Shown here piece by piece: positions 1 through 6,186 of a stretch of DNA of 11,260 nt (its first letter is position 1; each line of letters opens with the position of its first letter). Below the pieces are notes generated by a model. The model ran no database searches and was not told the DNA's origin. It saw only the letters and a list, made by a program, of their open reading frames with translations. Origin of the DNA: Candidatus Nitrosopumilus sp. (GTDB lineage: Archaea; Thermoproteota; Nitrososphaeria; Nitrososphaerales; Nitrosopumilaceae). Both the position numbers and the translations under genes were made by a program. Where the stretch lies: assembly GCA_011055585.1 (NCBI GenBank), contig DRGT01000086.1, positions 1-11,260 on the forward strand, written 5' to 3'.

Positions 1-13
1 ACTATGCCATAAA

Positions 14-670
14 ATGAAAGAAATTCTTCAAGGCATGATGGATACCATGTATGCTATCAAACCACCTAGAATTACAGCATTAGAAGATCTACATCAAGCT
101 GAAACGAGGGGTCCATTTAGTATCTTAATTGGAACGATTCTTTCTGCAAGAACTAAGGATGAAACCACTACCAAAATTGTAAAAAAATTATTTTCTAGAT
201 ATAGAACTGCGAAAGCTCTTGCAAATGCTAAAGTCAAAGATGTTGAAAAAATTATTAAATCAATTGGATTTTATCATGTCAAAGCTAAGAGAATAATTGA
301 GGTTGCATCAATAATAAATTCACAATACAGTGGCAAAGTGCCTGATGATTTTGAAAAACTAGTTAATCTACCTGGTGTCGGAAGAAAAACTGCAAATTGT
401 GTTCTCGTTTATGCTTTTGACAAGCCTGCAATTCCTGTTGATGTACATGTTCATAGAATATCAAATAGATTAGGACTAGTGAAAACAAAAACTCCTGAAG
501 AAACTGAAATGGAGTTGATGGAAAAAATTCCAAAAAAATATTGGCTGAAAATTAATGATACTTTTGTAATGTATGGTCAAAATATCTGTAAACCAATTTC
601 TCCAATGTGCAGTATTTGTAAGATTAAAAGAAAATGTAATTATTATAAATCTAAGGAGAGCGCTTCTTAG
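14..670 (+). CDS. nth: Endonuclease III (HhH-GPD DNA glycosylase/AP lyase)
   Basis: Base-excision repair enzyme that removes oxidised pyrimidines and cleaves the resulting abasic site by beta-elimination. The 218 residues show the whole family pattern. The helix-hairpin-helix is at about 117-130 (LPGVGRKTA), with the Schiff-base lysine at K125. The GPD segment is around 139-148 (PVDVHVHR), with the catalytic aspartate at D143. A [4Fe-4S] cluster site, C-x6-C-x2-C-x5-C, lies at C192, C199, C202 and C208. Length fits the family (E. coli Nth is 211 residues). The ATG at 14 is the first usable start, but the frame stays open to the window edge, so a slightly longer N-terminus cannot be excluded and any promoter is outside the window. 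The 3' end overlaps the convergent gene by 20 bp. No key residue is missing. Confidence 0.96.
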   Translation: MKEILQGMMDTMYAIKPPRITALEDLHQAETRGPFSILIGTILSARTKDETTTKIVKKLFSRYRTAKALANAKVKDVEKIIKSIGFYHVKAKRIIEVASIINSQYSGKVPDDFEKLVNLPGVGRKTANCVLVYAFDKPAIPVDVHVHRISNRLGLVKTKTPEETEMELMEKIPKKYWLKINDTFVMYGQNICKPISPMCSICKIKRKCNYYKSKESAS

Positions 671-1334
671 TCAAAAACAAAATAGCTGCAATTATTCCAA
701 CGCCAGCGGTAATGTAAAATGGAACTAGAAAAAGTTGGTTTTGAGCAGGATCAGCAGAAAGAAATTCCATCTCTAAACTTCCAGAAGTCGTTGCAGGTGG
801 ATCAGTTGGAGATTCCATTCCATGAACAGAGTAAGAACCTATAGCAAAATTGTCAACATTCAAATTTGAAACAACAATTCTGAGCCCGTTGTTAACTGTA
901 AGACCTGCCGTATTAGTGAATGAAATAATTGACTTTGCGTCTGGAGTCCATCCTCTTTCTAGTACAGTATGAACAAGTACATATCCCATATCAGGAAGCT
1001 GAACAGCAATCCAAAATTTGTGATCAGGTGGACTACCCATTCCAATTTCTATGAATTTGTCTTCAATTTCTGCGTCATAGAATCGTAAAACTGCATTACC
1101 ATTTGGATTTCCATATAGCAATTTGTTGTCTATAGTAACTTGCCAGCTAATAGCATGAATGTTTTCTAGAATAATTGGAGAAGCATCTCTAGCGATTTTA
1201 TTAAAATCGTCATAAGGAACTTCTTCTATATGTAAAATTAATGAAGAATTTTTTAGTTCTTGAGCATAAACTGGGTTCATAAAAATAATTGTTAAAACTC
1301 CAATCAGAAAGTAACATTTCATAAGATTTTTCAT
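651..1334 (-). CDS. Exported protein with C-terminal membrane anchor, unknown function
   Basis: I do not recognise the family. The 227-residue product has an N-terminal signal peptide: basic start, hydrophobic core at about 7-19, and a likely cut after VYA (residue 24). An extracellular region of about 175 residues, rich in beta-prone segments, follows, then a Pro/Thr-rich linker near 175-185 (SPTDPPATTSG), one transmembrane helix at about 202-221 and a basic tail (KKRSP). That is the layout of a cell-surface protein held by its C-terminus, with the tail inside. It is the third gene after cysH and sat, 18 bp downstream of sat, so it may be cotranscribed. A TATA-like box at 1344-1351 lies about 26 nt before the second methionine codon (M5, 1320-1322), so the real start may be M5. 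Its end overlaps nth by 20 bp. A link to sulfur metabolism rests only on position. Confidence 0.85.
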   Translation of the reverse strand: MKNLMKCYFLIGVLTIIFMNPVYAQELKNSSLILHIEEVPYDDFNKIARDASPIILENIHAISWQVTIDNKLLYGNPNGNAVLRFYDAEIEDKFIEIGMGSPPDHKFWIAVQLPDMGYVLVHTVLERGWTPDAKSIISFTNTAGLTVNNGLRIVVSNLNVDNFAIGSYSVHGMESPTDPPATTSGSLEMEFLSADPAQNQLFLVPFYITAGVGIIAAILFLTKKRSP

Positions 1335-1343
1335 TTTGGCGCG

Positions 1344-1351
1344 AATAAATA
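1344..1351 (-). promoter_or_regulatory. Possible TATA box for the exported-protein gene
   Basis: On the minus strand this reads TATTTATT, in the short gap after the sat stop codon. Its centre is about 25-26 nt before the M5 codon at 1322-1320 but only about 13 nt before the upstream ATG at 1334. The spacing seen at other genes in this window therefore favours a leaderless start at M5. Confidence 0.4.
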
Positions 1352-1352
1352 C

Positions 1353-2498
1353 CTAGTCAACAAAGGGTTTGTCGTAACCAAGAATTATTTTTGAAACTTC
1401 TGGTCTCAAAATAAATTCTGATGGTGCTTTACCTTCCTGAATCATTTCTCGAAGTTTTGTTCCACTAATTTGTTCTCGTGATTCAACATCATGTGGACAT
1501 GCTTTTTGGTTTGTGAATGTAAGACATTTTTTACAATAGAAAAATGCGGGAAAGAAAATTGGAGTGATTTGCAAGTCAGGATAATCATCAAAAATTTTGT
1601 GAGCTGCAAATGGATCATAATAATTTCCGACACCGGCATGATCTCGCCCTATAATGATGTGAGTACATCCATAGTTTTGTCTCATGATTGCATGATGGAT
1701 TGCTTCTTTTGGTCCTGCATATTTCATTTCAGTATGAAGTGTAGCAAGTTTACATCTATTTTGTGGATAGTAATTCTCGATTAATGTTTCATAGCACTTT
1801 ACAATCACTTCATCAACAAAATCACCAGATTTTTTCTTTCCAATTAATGGATTAACAAAGACACCATCTCTTGTAGTAATAGCTGTTTTTTGAAGCATTT
1901 CATGTGCAACATGAGGCGGATTTCTTGTTTGAAAGGCTACAATTGTTTTCCAACCTGCTTCTTGGAATATTTTTCGGGTTTGTTGAGGAGTCATTCTGTA
2001 TTTTCGAATTTCTGTTTCTTGAGGCTTTTGTATGAAATCAATTTTTCCTCCCACTAAAACGTCTTTTAGGGAATGTGTTTTGGCGACGCCAGGATGTTTA
2101 ATATCAGTTGTGCCATAAACTCCTTGAGCCATTTTTTCTTTGTCAAAAGAAAATGTTTCTTCTACATTGAGAATTGCTATGCCTGTTCCTTCAGGATTTT
2201 TCAAAAGTATGTCTCCGGCTTCTTTCATTTTTTTGGCAGTTTCATTATCGACATCTAATACGGTGGGCATTGTCCATGCTAGTTCATTTGCAAGTCGTCC
2301 TTTGGAAATTACTCTCTCAAAATCCTCTTGGCCTAAGAAGCCTTCTAGTGGACTGAAAATTCCATCGGAAATGTTTTCAACATCATTTGCTAAACCTTCG
2401 GTAATAGTAATTGAGAATAATCCTGACGGATCTTTTTTTGTTAAACGATTTACTAGCTTACCGCCATGTGGTTTTATTCCTACAGTGTTATCTGCCAT
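1353..2498 (-). CDS. sat: Sulfate adenylyltransferase (ATP sulfurylase)
   Basis: Activates sulfate with ATP to give adenosine 5'-phosphosulfate (APS) and pyrophosphate, the entry step of sulfate assimilation. The 381 residues show the N-terminal PUA-like domain (about 1-160) and the catalytic nucleotidyltransferase domain. The signature [11 protein letters not shown] at 190-200 carries the HxxH pair H196/H199 and R192. [16 protein letters not shown] lies at 255-270 and GRDHAG at 284-289. A Cys/His cluster at C322, C325, C334 and H336 looks like the zinc site reported in some bacterial and archaeal enzymes. The C-terminal ISGTKLREM segment is at 344-352. There is no fused APS kinase domain. 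The gene starts 5 bp after the cysH stop, and a weak Shine-Dalgarno-like GTGAT (2507-2511) overlaps the cysH end, which supports translation from a shared mRNA. The Fe-S APS reductase beside it indicates an assimilatory role. Confidence 0.97.
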   Translation of the reverse strand: MADNTVGIKPHGGKLVNRLTKKDPSGLFSITITEGLANDVENISDGIFSPLEGFLGQEDFERVISKGRLANELAWTMPTVLDVDNETAKKMKEAGDILLKNPEGTGIAILNVEETFSFDKEKMAQGVYGTTDIKHPGVAKTHSLKDVLVGGKIDFIQKPQETEIRKYRMTPQQTRKIFQEAGWKTIVAFQTRNPPHVAHEMLQKTAITTRDGVFVNPLIGKKKSGDFVDEVIVKCYETLIENYYPQNRCKLATLHTEMKYAGPKEAIHHAIMRQNYGCTHIIIGRDHAGVGNYYDPFAAHKIFDDYPDLQITPIFFPAFFYCKKCLTFTNQKACPHDVESREQISGTKLREMIQEGKAPSEFILRPEVSKIILGYDKPFVD

Positions 2499-2503
2499 AA
2501 TTT

Positions 2504-3223
2504 CTAATCACTGTTATCCATGTGAAGGCCACATTCTTTATGTTCCTTTGACTCCCACCACCAGCGACCGGCTCTCAGGTCTTCACCGTCTTTAATTGCT
2601 CTAGTACACGGTTCACATCCAATACTTGGATAGCCTTTATCGAGTAGTTTGTGATATGGAACGTTATTCTTTTTTATGTAATCCCAAACTTGATCCCATG
2701 TCCAATCAATCAAAGGATTAATTTTTACAATGCCATCATATTTTTCATCAATTTCAAGCATTTTCGCATCTTTTCTTATTGAAGTTTGATCATGTCTTAT
2801 TCCAGATATCCATCCGTCTAGATTTTTTAACATCCTTCTCAATGGATGAACTTTACGAATTCCACAACAAAGATGTCTATTTTCAACGCTATCATAGAAT
2901 AGATTAATTCCTTTTGTTCTAACCATTTCTTCTACTTCTTGAGCATCTGGAAACAATACTTCAAAATTGATATTGTATTTTTTTGAAAGCTCATCCATTA
3001 TGTCATAAGTTTCTTCATTCAATCTGCCAGTATCAAGAGTAAAGAATCGCGATTTTGGGTTTATTTTCACCATCATATCAATGATAACAGAATCTTCTGC
3101 TCCAAAGCTTGAAGCCTTTGCAACTCTAGGATGAAGATTATCGAATGCCCACTGAAGAGCATCTTGGGGTGTTTTTAGTGTAGGATTAATTTCATCTAAT
3201 TCTGCTTGAGTGAATTTTCCCAT
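2504..3223 (-). CDS. cysH: Assimilatory APS reductase (CysH family, Fe-S type)
   Basis: Reduces APS to sulfite and AMP using a thiol donor. The 239-residue adenine-nucleotide alpha-hydrolase fold has the modified PP-loop near 38-46 (SSFGAEDSV) and the substrate-binding SGIRHDQT at 140-147. Paired cysteines C119-C120 (HLCCGIRK) and C203-x2-C206 (GCEPC) form the CC...CxxC [4Fe-4S] site. In this family that cluster marks the APS-specific enzymes and is absent from most PAPS-specific ones. The catalytic cysteine is C231, in the C-terminal ECGLH motif at 230-234. All essential residues are present. It is first in the minus-strand unit cysH-sat-exported protein and has a TATA box at 3244-3250, 24 nt before the ATG, implying a leaderless message. 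Substrate choice (APS rather than PAPS) is inferred from the cluster and from the lack of an APS kinase here. Confidence 0.95.
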   Translation of the reverse strand: MGKFTQAELDEINPTLKTPQDALQWAFDNLHPRVAKASSFGAEDSVIIDMMVKINPKSRFFTLDTGRLNEETYDIMDELSKKYNINFEVLFPDAQEVEEMVRTKGINLFYDSVENRHLCCGIRKVHPLRRMLKNLDGWISGIRHDQTSIRKDAKMLEIDEKYDGIVKINPLIDWTWDQVWDYIKKNNVPYHKLLDKGYPSIGCEPCTRAIKDGEDLRAGRWWWESKEHKECGLHMDNSD

Positions 3224-3243
3224 GATAAAATTTGCATTAGTAG

Positions 3244-3250
3244 TTTTATA
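3244..3250 (-). promoter_or_regulatory. TATA box of the cysH-sat unit
   Basis: The minus strand reads TATAAAA. Its centre is about 24 nt before the cysH ATG at 3223, as expected for an archaeal promoter whose transcript begins at or near the start codon. It shares an 84-bp intergenic region with the divergent promoter at 3279-3285. Confidence 0.65.
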
Positions 3251-3278
3251 ATGATTACGAGATGATTTTTGTTCTAAA

Positions 3279-3285
3279 TTATAAA
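3279..3285 (+). promoter_or_regulatory. TATA box of the ThiI-like gene
   Basis: TTATAAA, centred 26 nt before the ATG at 3308, predicts a leaderless transcript. It is back to back with, but separate from, the cysH TATA box about 35 bp away. Confidence 0.65.
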
Positions 3286-3307
3286 CAGCTTTGAATAACT
3301 AACAAAA

Positions 3308-4444
3308 ATGAGCGAAAATGCGTTTGTGGTGGTTTTTCCATCAATTTTTGCTAAGAATAAAGTAAACCAACTAGAATCAAATATTAAAAAAATACTAAAA
3401 ATTAAAAATCAAGAATTTAGAAAAATTAAACGTGATGATTCTGTAATTGTTATTGATGCTAACGATCCTGTATTTGCTTCATCTGCAATAAATTTACTTT
3501 TTGGGATAAAAAAAGTAGCAATTGCAAAACAAGTAAAAAATGATTTTAATACAATTGTTTCTGAAATCACAAAAATTGGATCAAATCTTCTTCTTAAAGG
3601 AGAAAAATTCTATGTACAAGTAGAAGGATTTTCAACTGGTTTCCTTACAAAGGATATTGAAATTTCTGCGACATCATCAATTATTGAAAAAACAGTAAAG
3701 CTTGGAGCAAAACCTGGAAGCGAAGAAAAATACGATAAACTTCTTTACACTTATCTTACAAAATCTAATGCTTACGTTTGTGTGTATGTTGATGATGGAT
3801 TTGGTGGCATTCCTTACAATTCTCAAAACGAAAGGGTAGTATGTGCAATATATGACGAATTATCAGCAATTTCTTGCCTTGAAACAATCAAAGAAGGATT
3901 TGATGTAAAAATAATTGTTTGCTATAAACAAAAATCAGATCTCACTAATTTAGTAAAAATTTTAAATCAAATTTTACCAAGAACCACAAGATCGAAAATT
4001 GACGTAGAATTTTTTCAAATTCCAATTAAGGGTTCAAGCTCAAAAAGCCTGTTAACATTGATAGATTCAGTTACTGAAATTTTAATTCGTGTGGCAAAAG
4101 CCAATAAAATTAACAAAATTTCACTTGGATTATCTCATTTAATTTTTCCTTCAAGTTTTGTAGAAAATTCTATAAAACAGGTTTTTAGGAATAATTTTAC
4201 TTCATTAATTCCCCTTTCAGGCTTAGATGATAGAATCTTTGAAGATGCTAAAGAATTAGGATTAGGAAAATATCTTTCTAAAATAGAAAAATTAGGTAAG
4301 ATGAGTTTTTCAAAACAATATGCATCTAAAGTTGAAATCAAGAAAATTGTTGAAAATACCTTGAAAAAAAGAAAAATTGTTTCAATTGTAATAGGTCCAA
4401 ATAATGTTCATGAAATTCTTGATTCACTAGAAGAAAATCATTGA
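3308..4444 (+). CDS. ThiI-like THUMP protein with degenerate PP-loop
   Basis: The 378-residue product follows the domain order of ThiI, the tRNA 4-thiouridine synthetase. There is an N-terminal ferredoxin-like region (about 1-75), a THUMP RNA-binding domain (about 75-165, including FYVQVEGFSTGF and the end YVCVYVDDGFGGIP), then a PP-loop ATPase-like fold (about 172-330). GGIPYNSQNERVVCAIYDE aligns by eye with the ThiI segment that leads into the ATP-binding SGGxDS loop. Here that loop reads YDELSAIS (182-189), so the glycines and the aspartate are gone. A later segment, LIPLSGLDDRIFEDAKELG (300-318), resembles the ThiI RPLIGxDKxEI region. No CxxC or rhodanese domain is present. I infer an RNA-binding protein that no longer activates tRNA with ATP, perhaps a partner or paralogue of a true ThiI elsewhere. 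It has its own TATA box. The THUMP/ThiI relationship is fairly sure; the role is unknown. Confidence 0.75.
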   Translation: MSENAFVVVFPSIFAKNKVNQLESNIKKILKIKNQEFRKIKRDDSVIVIDANDPVFASSAINLLFGIKKVAIAKQVKNDFNTIVSEITKIGSNLLLKGEKFYVQVEGFSTGFLTKDIEISATSSIIEKTVKLGAKPGSEEKYDKLLYTYLTKSNAYVCVYVDDGFGGIPYNSQNERVVCAIYDELSAISCLETIKEGFDVKIIVCYKQKSDLTNLVKILNQILPRTTRSKIDVEFFQIPIKGSSSKSLLTLIDSVTEILIRVAKANKINKISLGLSHLIFPSSFVENSIKQVFRNNFTSLIPLSGLDDRIFEDAKELGLGKYLSKIEKLGKMSFSKQYASKVEIKKIVENTLKKRKIVSIVIGPNNVHEILDSLEENH

Positions 4445-4447
4445 GAA

Positions 4448-4453
4448 TTTAAA
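4448..4453 (+). promoter_or_regulatory. TATA box of the glycosyltransferase gene
   Basis: TTTAAA lies just after the previous stop codon and is centred about 26 nt before the ATG at 4477. It points to separate, leaderless transcription of the glycosyltransferase, although read-through from the upstream gene is also possible. Confidence 0.5.
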
Positions 4454-4476
4454 CGGCTAAAGTTAACGGGAATATT

Positions 4477-5712
4477 ATGAAAAAGATAGGAGAATTCATC
4501 TATCCGTGGGGCAGTGGTCACTATTCTAGAATGATGAGATTAAATGAAGTGCTTCCAGATTATATCAAAGAAGAATTTGAAATTCATTTTTCAAGTAAGG
4601 ATCATGTTTATGAAAAACTGTTAGAAAATTTTCCAGAGAAACGTGAACAGATTCATGAAATTTTAATGCCTACACCAATTGATGGAAAATTTGGTCCAAG
4701 TGTTTCACTATCCATGATGAATCTACTGTTACCAATTGCTACTAATCCACCCTTGGTAAAACAAATTGCAAGTTATCTAAAAGATGAAGGTAAATTATTT
4801 AATAAAGAAAAGTTTGATCTCGTAATTAATGATGGGGATATGGGTGCCAATGTACTTGCAGGGCGAAGGGGAATACCAAGTGTCTTTATTACAAATCAGT
4901 TTATGCCAAAACTTTGGAAATCAAGATTTTACTTTTATCCATCATTAATTTTTGTTGCTAAACAAATTGCCAAAGCCACAAGAATTCTAGTTGCAGACTC
5001 GCCTCCTCCATACACTATTTGTGAATATAATCTGAATTTTCCTGAAAAATTAAATGATAAGGTTACTTTTGTTGGTCATTTTCTTAATAATAAAACAAAT
5101 CCAAAGCAAGCAAAAACTGATCTAGAGAATTTAATTCAAGATTCTGAATTTGGGTATTGGATGCGAACAGGTAACAAATCTACTAATGACGGAACTGGTG
5201 AAAAATACGAACAAGTTTTCAAGCAAGATGAGATAAGAGATGAAAAACGAGTTGTTTCTCATGCTAGAAAAGATCCTTCAATTGACAGAGTTTTAGATAA
5301 AGATGGAAGAAGCTACTTAATTTCTGAGGCTGTAGAAAAGAAAATTGATTGGATTCAGATAGATGTTGGATATTTATCAGAACAGGAAAAAAACACAGTT
5401 TTGAATTTATGTAAATATGCAGTTGTTAATGGATCTCATACTGTAATGGGAGAAATTTTAGGGGATAAGGCAAAACCGATTATTGGAATGCCAGTATATG
5501 ATGAACATACTAATCAAATAAAATGGGCTGAAGAAAAAAATCTAGGAATTTTAGCAAACAATGAAAAACAGGTTGCTAGTGCCATCACCACTATCAAAAA
5601 CAACTATAGCAAATTTGAAGAAAGTCTACACGAATTTTCAAGGAATTTTGTTAGAAATGGAGCTGAAAATTCTGCAAAAATTGTTAACGATGTTCTCGAA
5701 AATAAGAAATAA
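4477..5712 (+). CDS. GT-B fold glycosyltransferase, MurG/GT28-like
   Basis: The 411-residue protein has the two Rossmann-like halves of a GT-B enzyme. The N-terminal acceptor half opens with a glycine-rich loop, PWGSGHYSRM at 10-19 (compare GxGHxxR of the MurG/MGDG-synthase group), and includes DLVINDGDMGANVLAGRRGIPSV at 114-136, split by a conserved-looking DG. The linker is near VTFVGHFL (196-203). The C-terminal half ends with the donor-site pattern NGSHTVMGEIL (318-328), IGMPVYDEHTNQ (336-347) and KNLGI, including H321, E326 and Q347. The loop that usually reads GGxG at the start of the second half is replaced by polar sequence around 229-262 (TGNKSTNDGTG), an unusual feature. No membrane helix is evident, so it is cytosolic or peripheral. 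Donor and acceptor cannot be told from sequence; lipid or cell-surface glycan synthesis is the usual role. Confidence 0.8.
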   Translation: MKKIGEFIYPWGSGHYSRMMRLNEVLPDYIKEEFEIHFSSKDHVYEKLLENFPEKREQIHEILMPTPIDGKFGPSVSLSMMNLLLPIATNPPLVKQIASYLKDEGKLFNKEKFDLVINDGDMGANVLAGRRGIPSVFITNQFMPKLWKSRFYFYPSLIFVAKQIAKATRILVADSPPPYTICEYNLNFPEKLNDKVTFVGHFLNNKTNPKQAKTDLENLIQDSEFGYWMRTGNKSTNDGTGEKYEQVFKQDEIRDEKRVVSHARKDPSIDRVLDKDGRSYLISEAVEKKIDWIQIDVGYLSEQEKNTVLNLCKYAVVNGSHTVMGEILGDKAKPIIGMPVYDEHTNQIKWAEEKNLGILANNEKQVASAITTIKNNYSKFEESLHEFSRNFVRNGAENSAKIVNDVLENKK

Positions 5713-5737
5713 TAGCTTTCTCATATTATATTAGATG

Positions 5738-5817
5738 TCTGGTACGCGGTATGTTCGATGGGCGAACTGACCGTGTAATCGGGATGACGATATAATCCGC
5801 GTACCAGATTTTCTTTT
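5738..5817 (+). ncRNA. Candidate structured small RNA with 12-bp closing stem and T tract
   Basis: A perfect 12-bp inverted repeat, TCTGGTACGCGG (5738-5749) with CCGCGTACCAGA (5797-5808), encloses 47 nt. Inside are a 5-bp hairpin GTTCG/CGAAC (5753-5757/5763-5767) and a short hairpin CCG/CGG (5771-5773/5780-5782). The second is flanked by CTGA (5767-5770) and GATGA (5783-5787), which together match a kink-turn of the kind bound by L7Ae. GC content of 5738-5808 is 37 of 71, against about 25% in the flanks. The T tract TTTTCTTTT (5809-5817) follows directly and could end transcription. If only the inner 9 bp (5741-5749/5797-5805) form the lower stem, the next bases AGATTT fit an ANA box, so an H/ACA-like guide RNA is one possibility; the upper stem this needs is weak. 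Alternatives are a processed 3' UTR element or an elaborate terminator for the glycosyltransferase gene. The plus strand is preferred because of the T tract and kink-turn sense. Confidence 0.6.
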
Positions 5818-5829
5818 GAATAATTTTGC

Positions 5830-5849
5830 CTTACGATCTTATCGTTAAG
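5830..5849. repeat. Imperfect inverted repeat upstream of the zinc-ribbon gene promoter
   Basis: CTTACGAT (5830-5837) and ATCGTTAAG (5841-5849) are inverted copies that differ by one extra T, separated by CTT. The repeat is centred about 23 bp upstream of the TATA-like box at 5859-5866, a position where an archaeal activator or repressor dimer could bind. It could also form a weak RNA hairpin behind the small-RNA candidate. A specific regulator cannot be named. Confidence 0.35.
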
Positions 5850-5858
5850 TGGGAACGC

Positions 5859-5866
5859 TTTTATGG
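5859..5866 (+). promoter_or_regulatory. TATA-like box of the zinc-ribbon gene
   Basis: TTTTATGG is centred about 26 nt before the TTG at 5889, the same spacing seen at the other genes here. It supports both the TTG start and a leaderless mRNA for the two-gene unit. Confidence 0.55.
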
Positions 5867-5888
5867 AAAAAATTTGGTCTAGTCATCA

Positions 5889-6179
5889 TTGCCAAACTGT
5901 CCAGAGTGTGTAGCAAGAGAAAAGAAAGCCATTATGGAACAAAATGCAGAGAATCCAGACGTTGATTTAAGTAAGCTTTTTGAAGAAATTGAAATTCCAA
6001 TGAAATTTGACCCAATTACAAAACACTTCATTTGTAAAAGATGTGGATTATATGCCACAAGAGAACAAGTTGGAGATATTCGTGAACGTCTAAATCGTAA
6101 AGAAACTACTAGACAAGATAGACAATATGACTATCTTGATTGGTGGCAAAAAAGCAAAAAAGAAAAACAGCAACACTAG
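5889..6179 (+). CDS. Small zinc-ribbon-like protein, unknown function
   Basis: The 96-residue protein has two CxxC knuckles, C4-P-E-C7 at the extreme N-terminus and C49-K-R-C52 (HFICKRCGLYATREQ), which together could hold one zinc ion in a ribbon split by a 41-residue acidic and helical insert. The C-terminal third (about 56-96) is very polar and basic, with a likely helix (VGDIRERLNRKE) followed by YDYLDWWQKSKK, suggesting contact with nucleic acid or another protein. The start is TTG. It is chosen because the first CxxC lies directly behind it and because the TATA-like box is 26 nt upstream. The next gene begins 7 bp later, so the two are probably one unit. I do not recognise a named family; a transcription- or translation-linked factor is a guess. 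Confidence 0.82.
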   Translation: MPNCPECVAREKKAIMEQNAENPDVDLSKLFEEIEIPMKFDPITKHFICKRCGLYATREQVGDIRERLNRKETTRQDRQYDYLDWWQKSKKEKQQH

Positions 6180-6186
6180 ATAAAAA

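Noticed and set aside
1442..2595. Several open frames of 60-151 codons lying within sat and cysH (1442-1639 on the minus strand; 1491-1784, 2073-2258, 2140-2595 and 2174-2356 on the plus strand)
   Set aside because: All overlap the strongly supported sat and cysH genes in other frames and have no recognisable motif or promoter.
4135..4341. Minus-strand open frame of 68 codons
   Set aside because: It is antisense to the ThiI-like gene, with no independent support.
5723..5731. TATTATATT as TATA box for the small RNA
   Set aside because: The usual spacing would start transcription near 5753, inside the element and past the 5' arm of the 12-bp stem, so it does not suit the full structure. No better box was found, leaving processing from the upstream mRNA possible.
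5778..5791. Alternative hairpin ATCG/CGAT within the element
   Set aside because: A 4-bp pairing is possible but excludes the CCG/CGG hairpin and the kink-turn geometry. Recorded only as a competing fold.
5738..5808. tRNA, hammerhead ribozyme or box C/D guide as identity of the structured element
   Set aside because: There is no 7-bp acceptor, T-loop or anticodon arm. The hammerhead core CUGANGA plus GAAA is absent. There is no box D near the 3' end and no clear box C near the 5' end, only the internal CTGA/GATGA pair.
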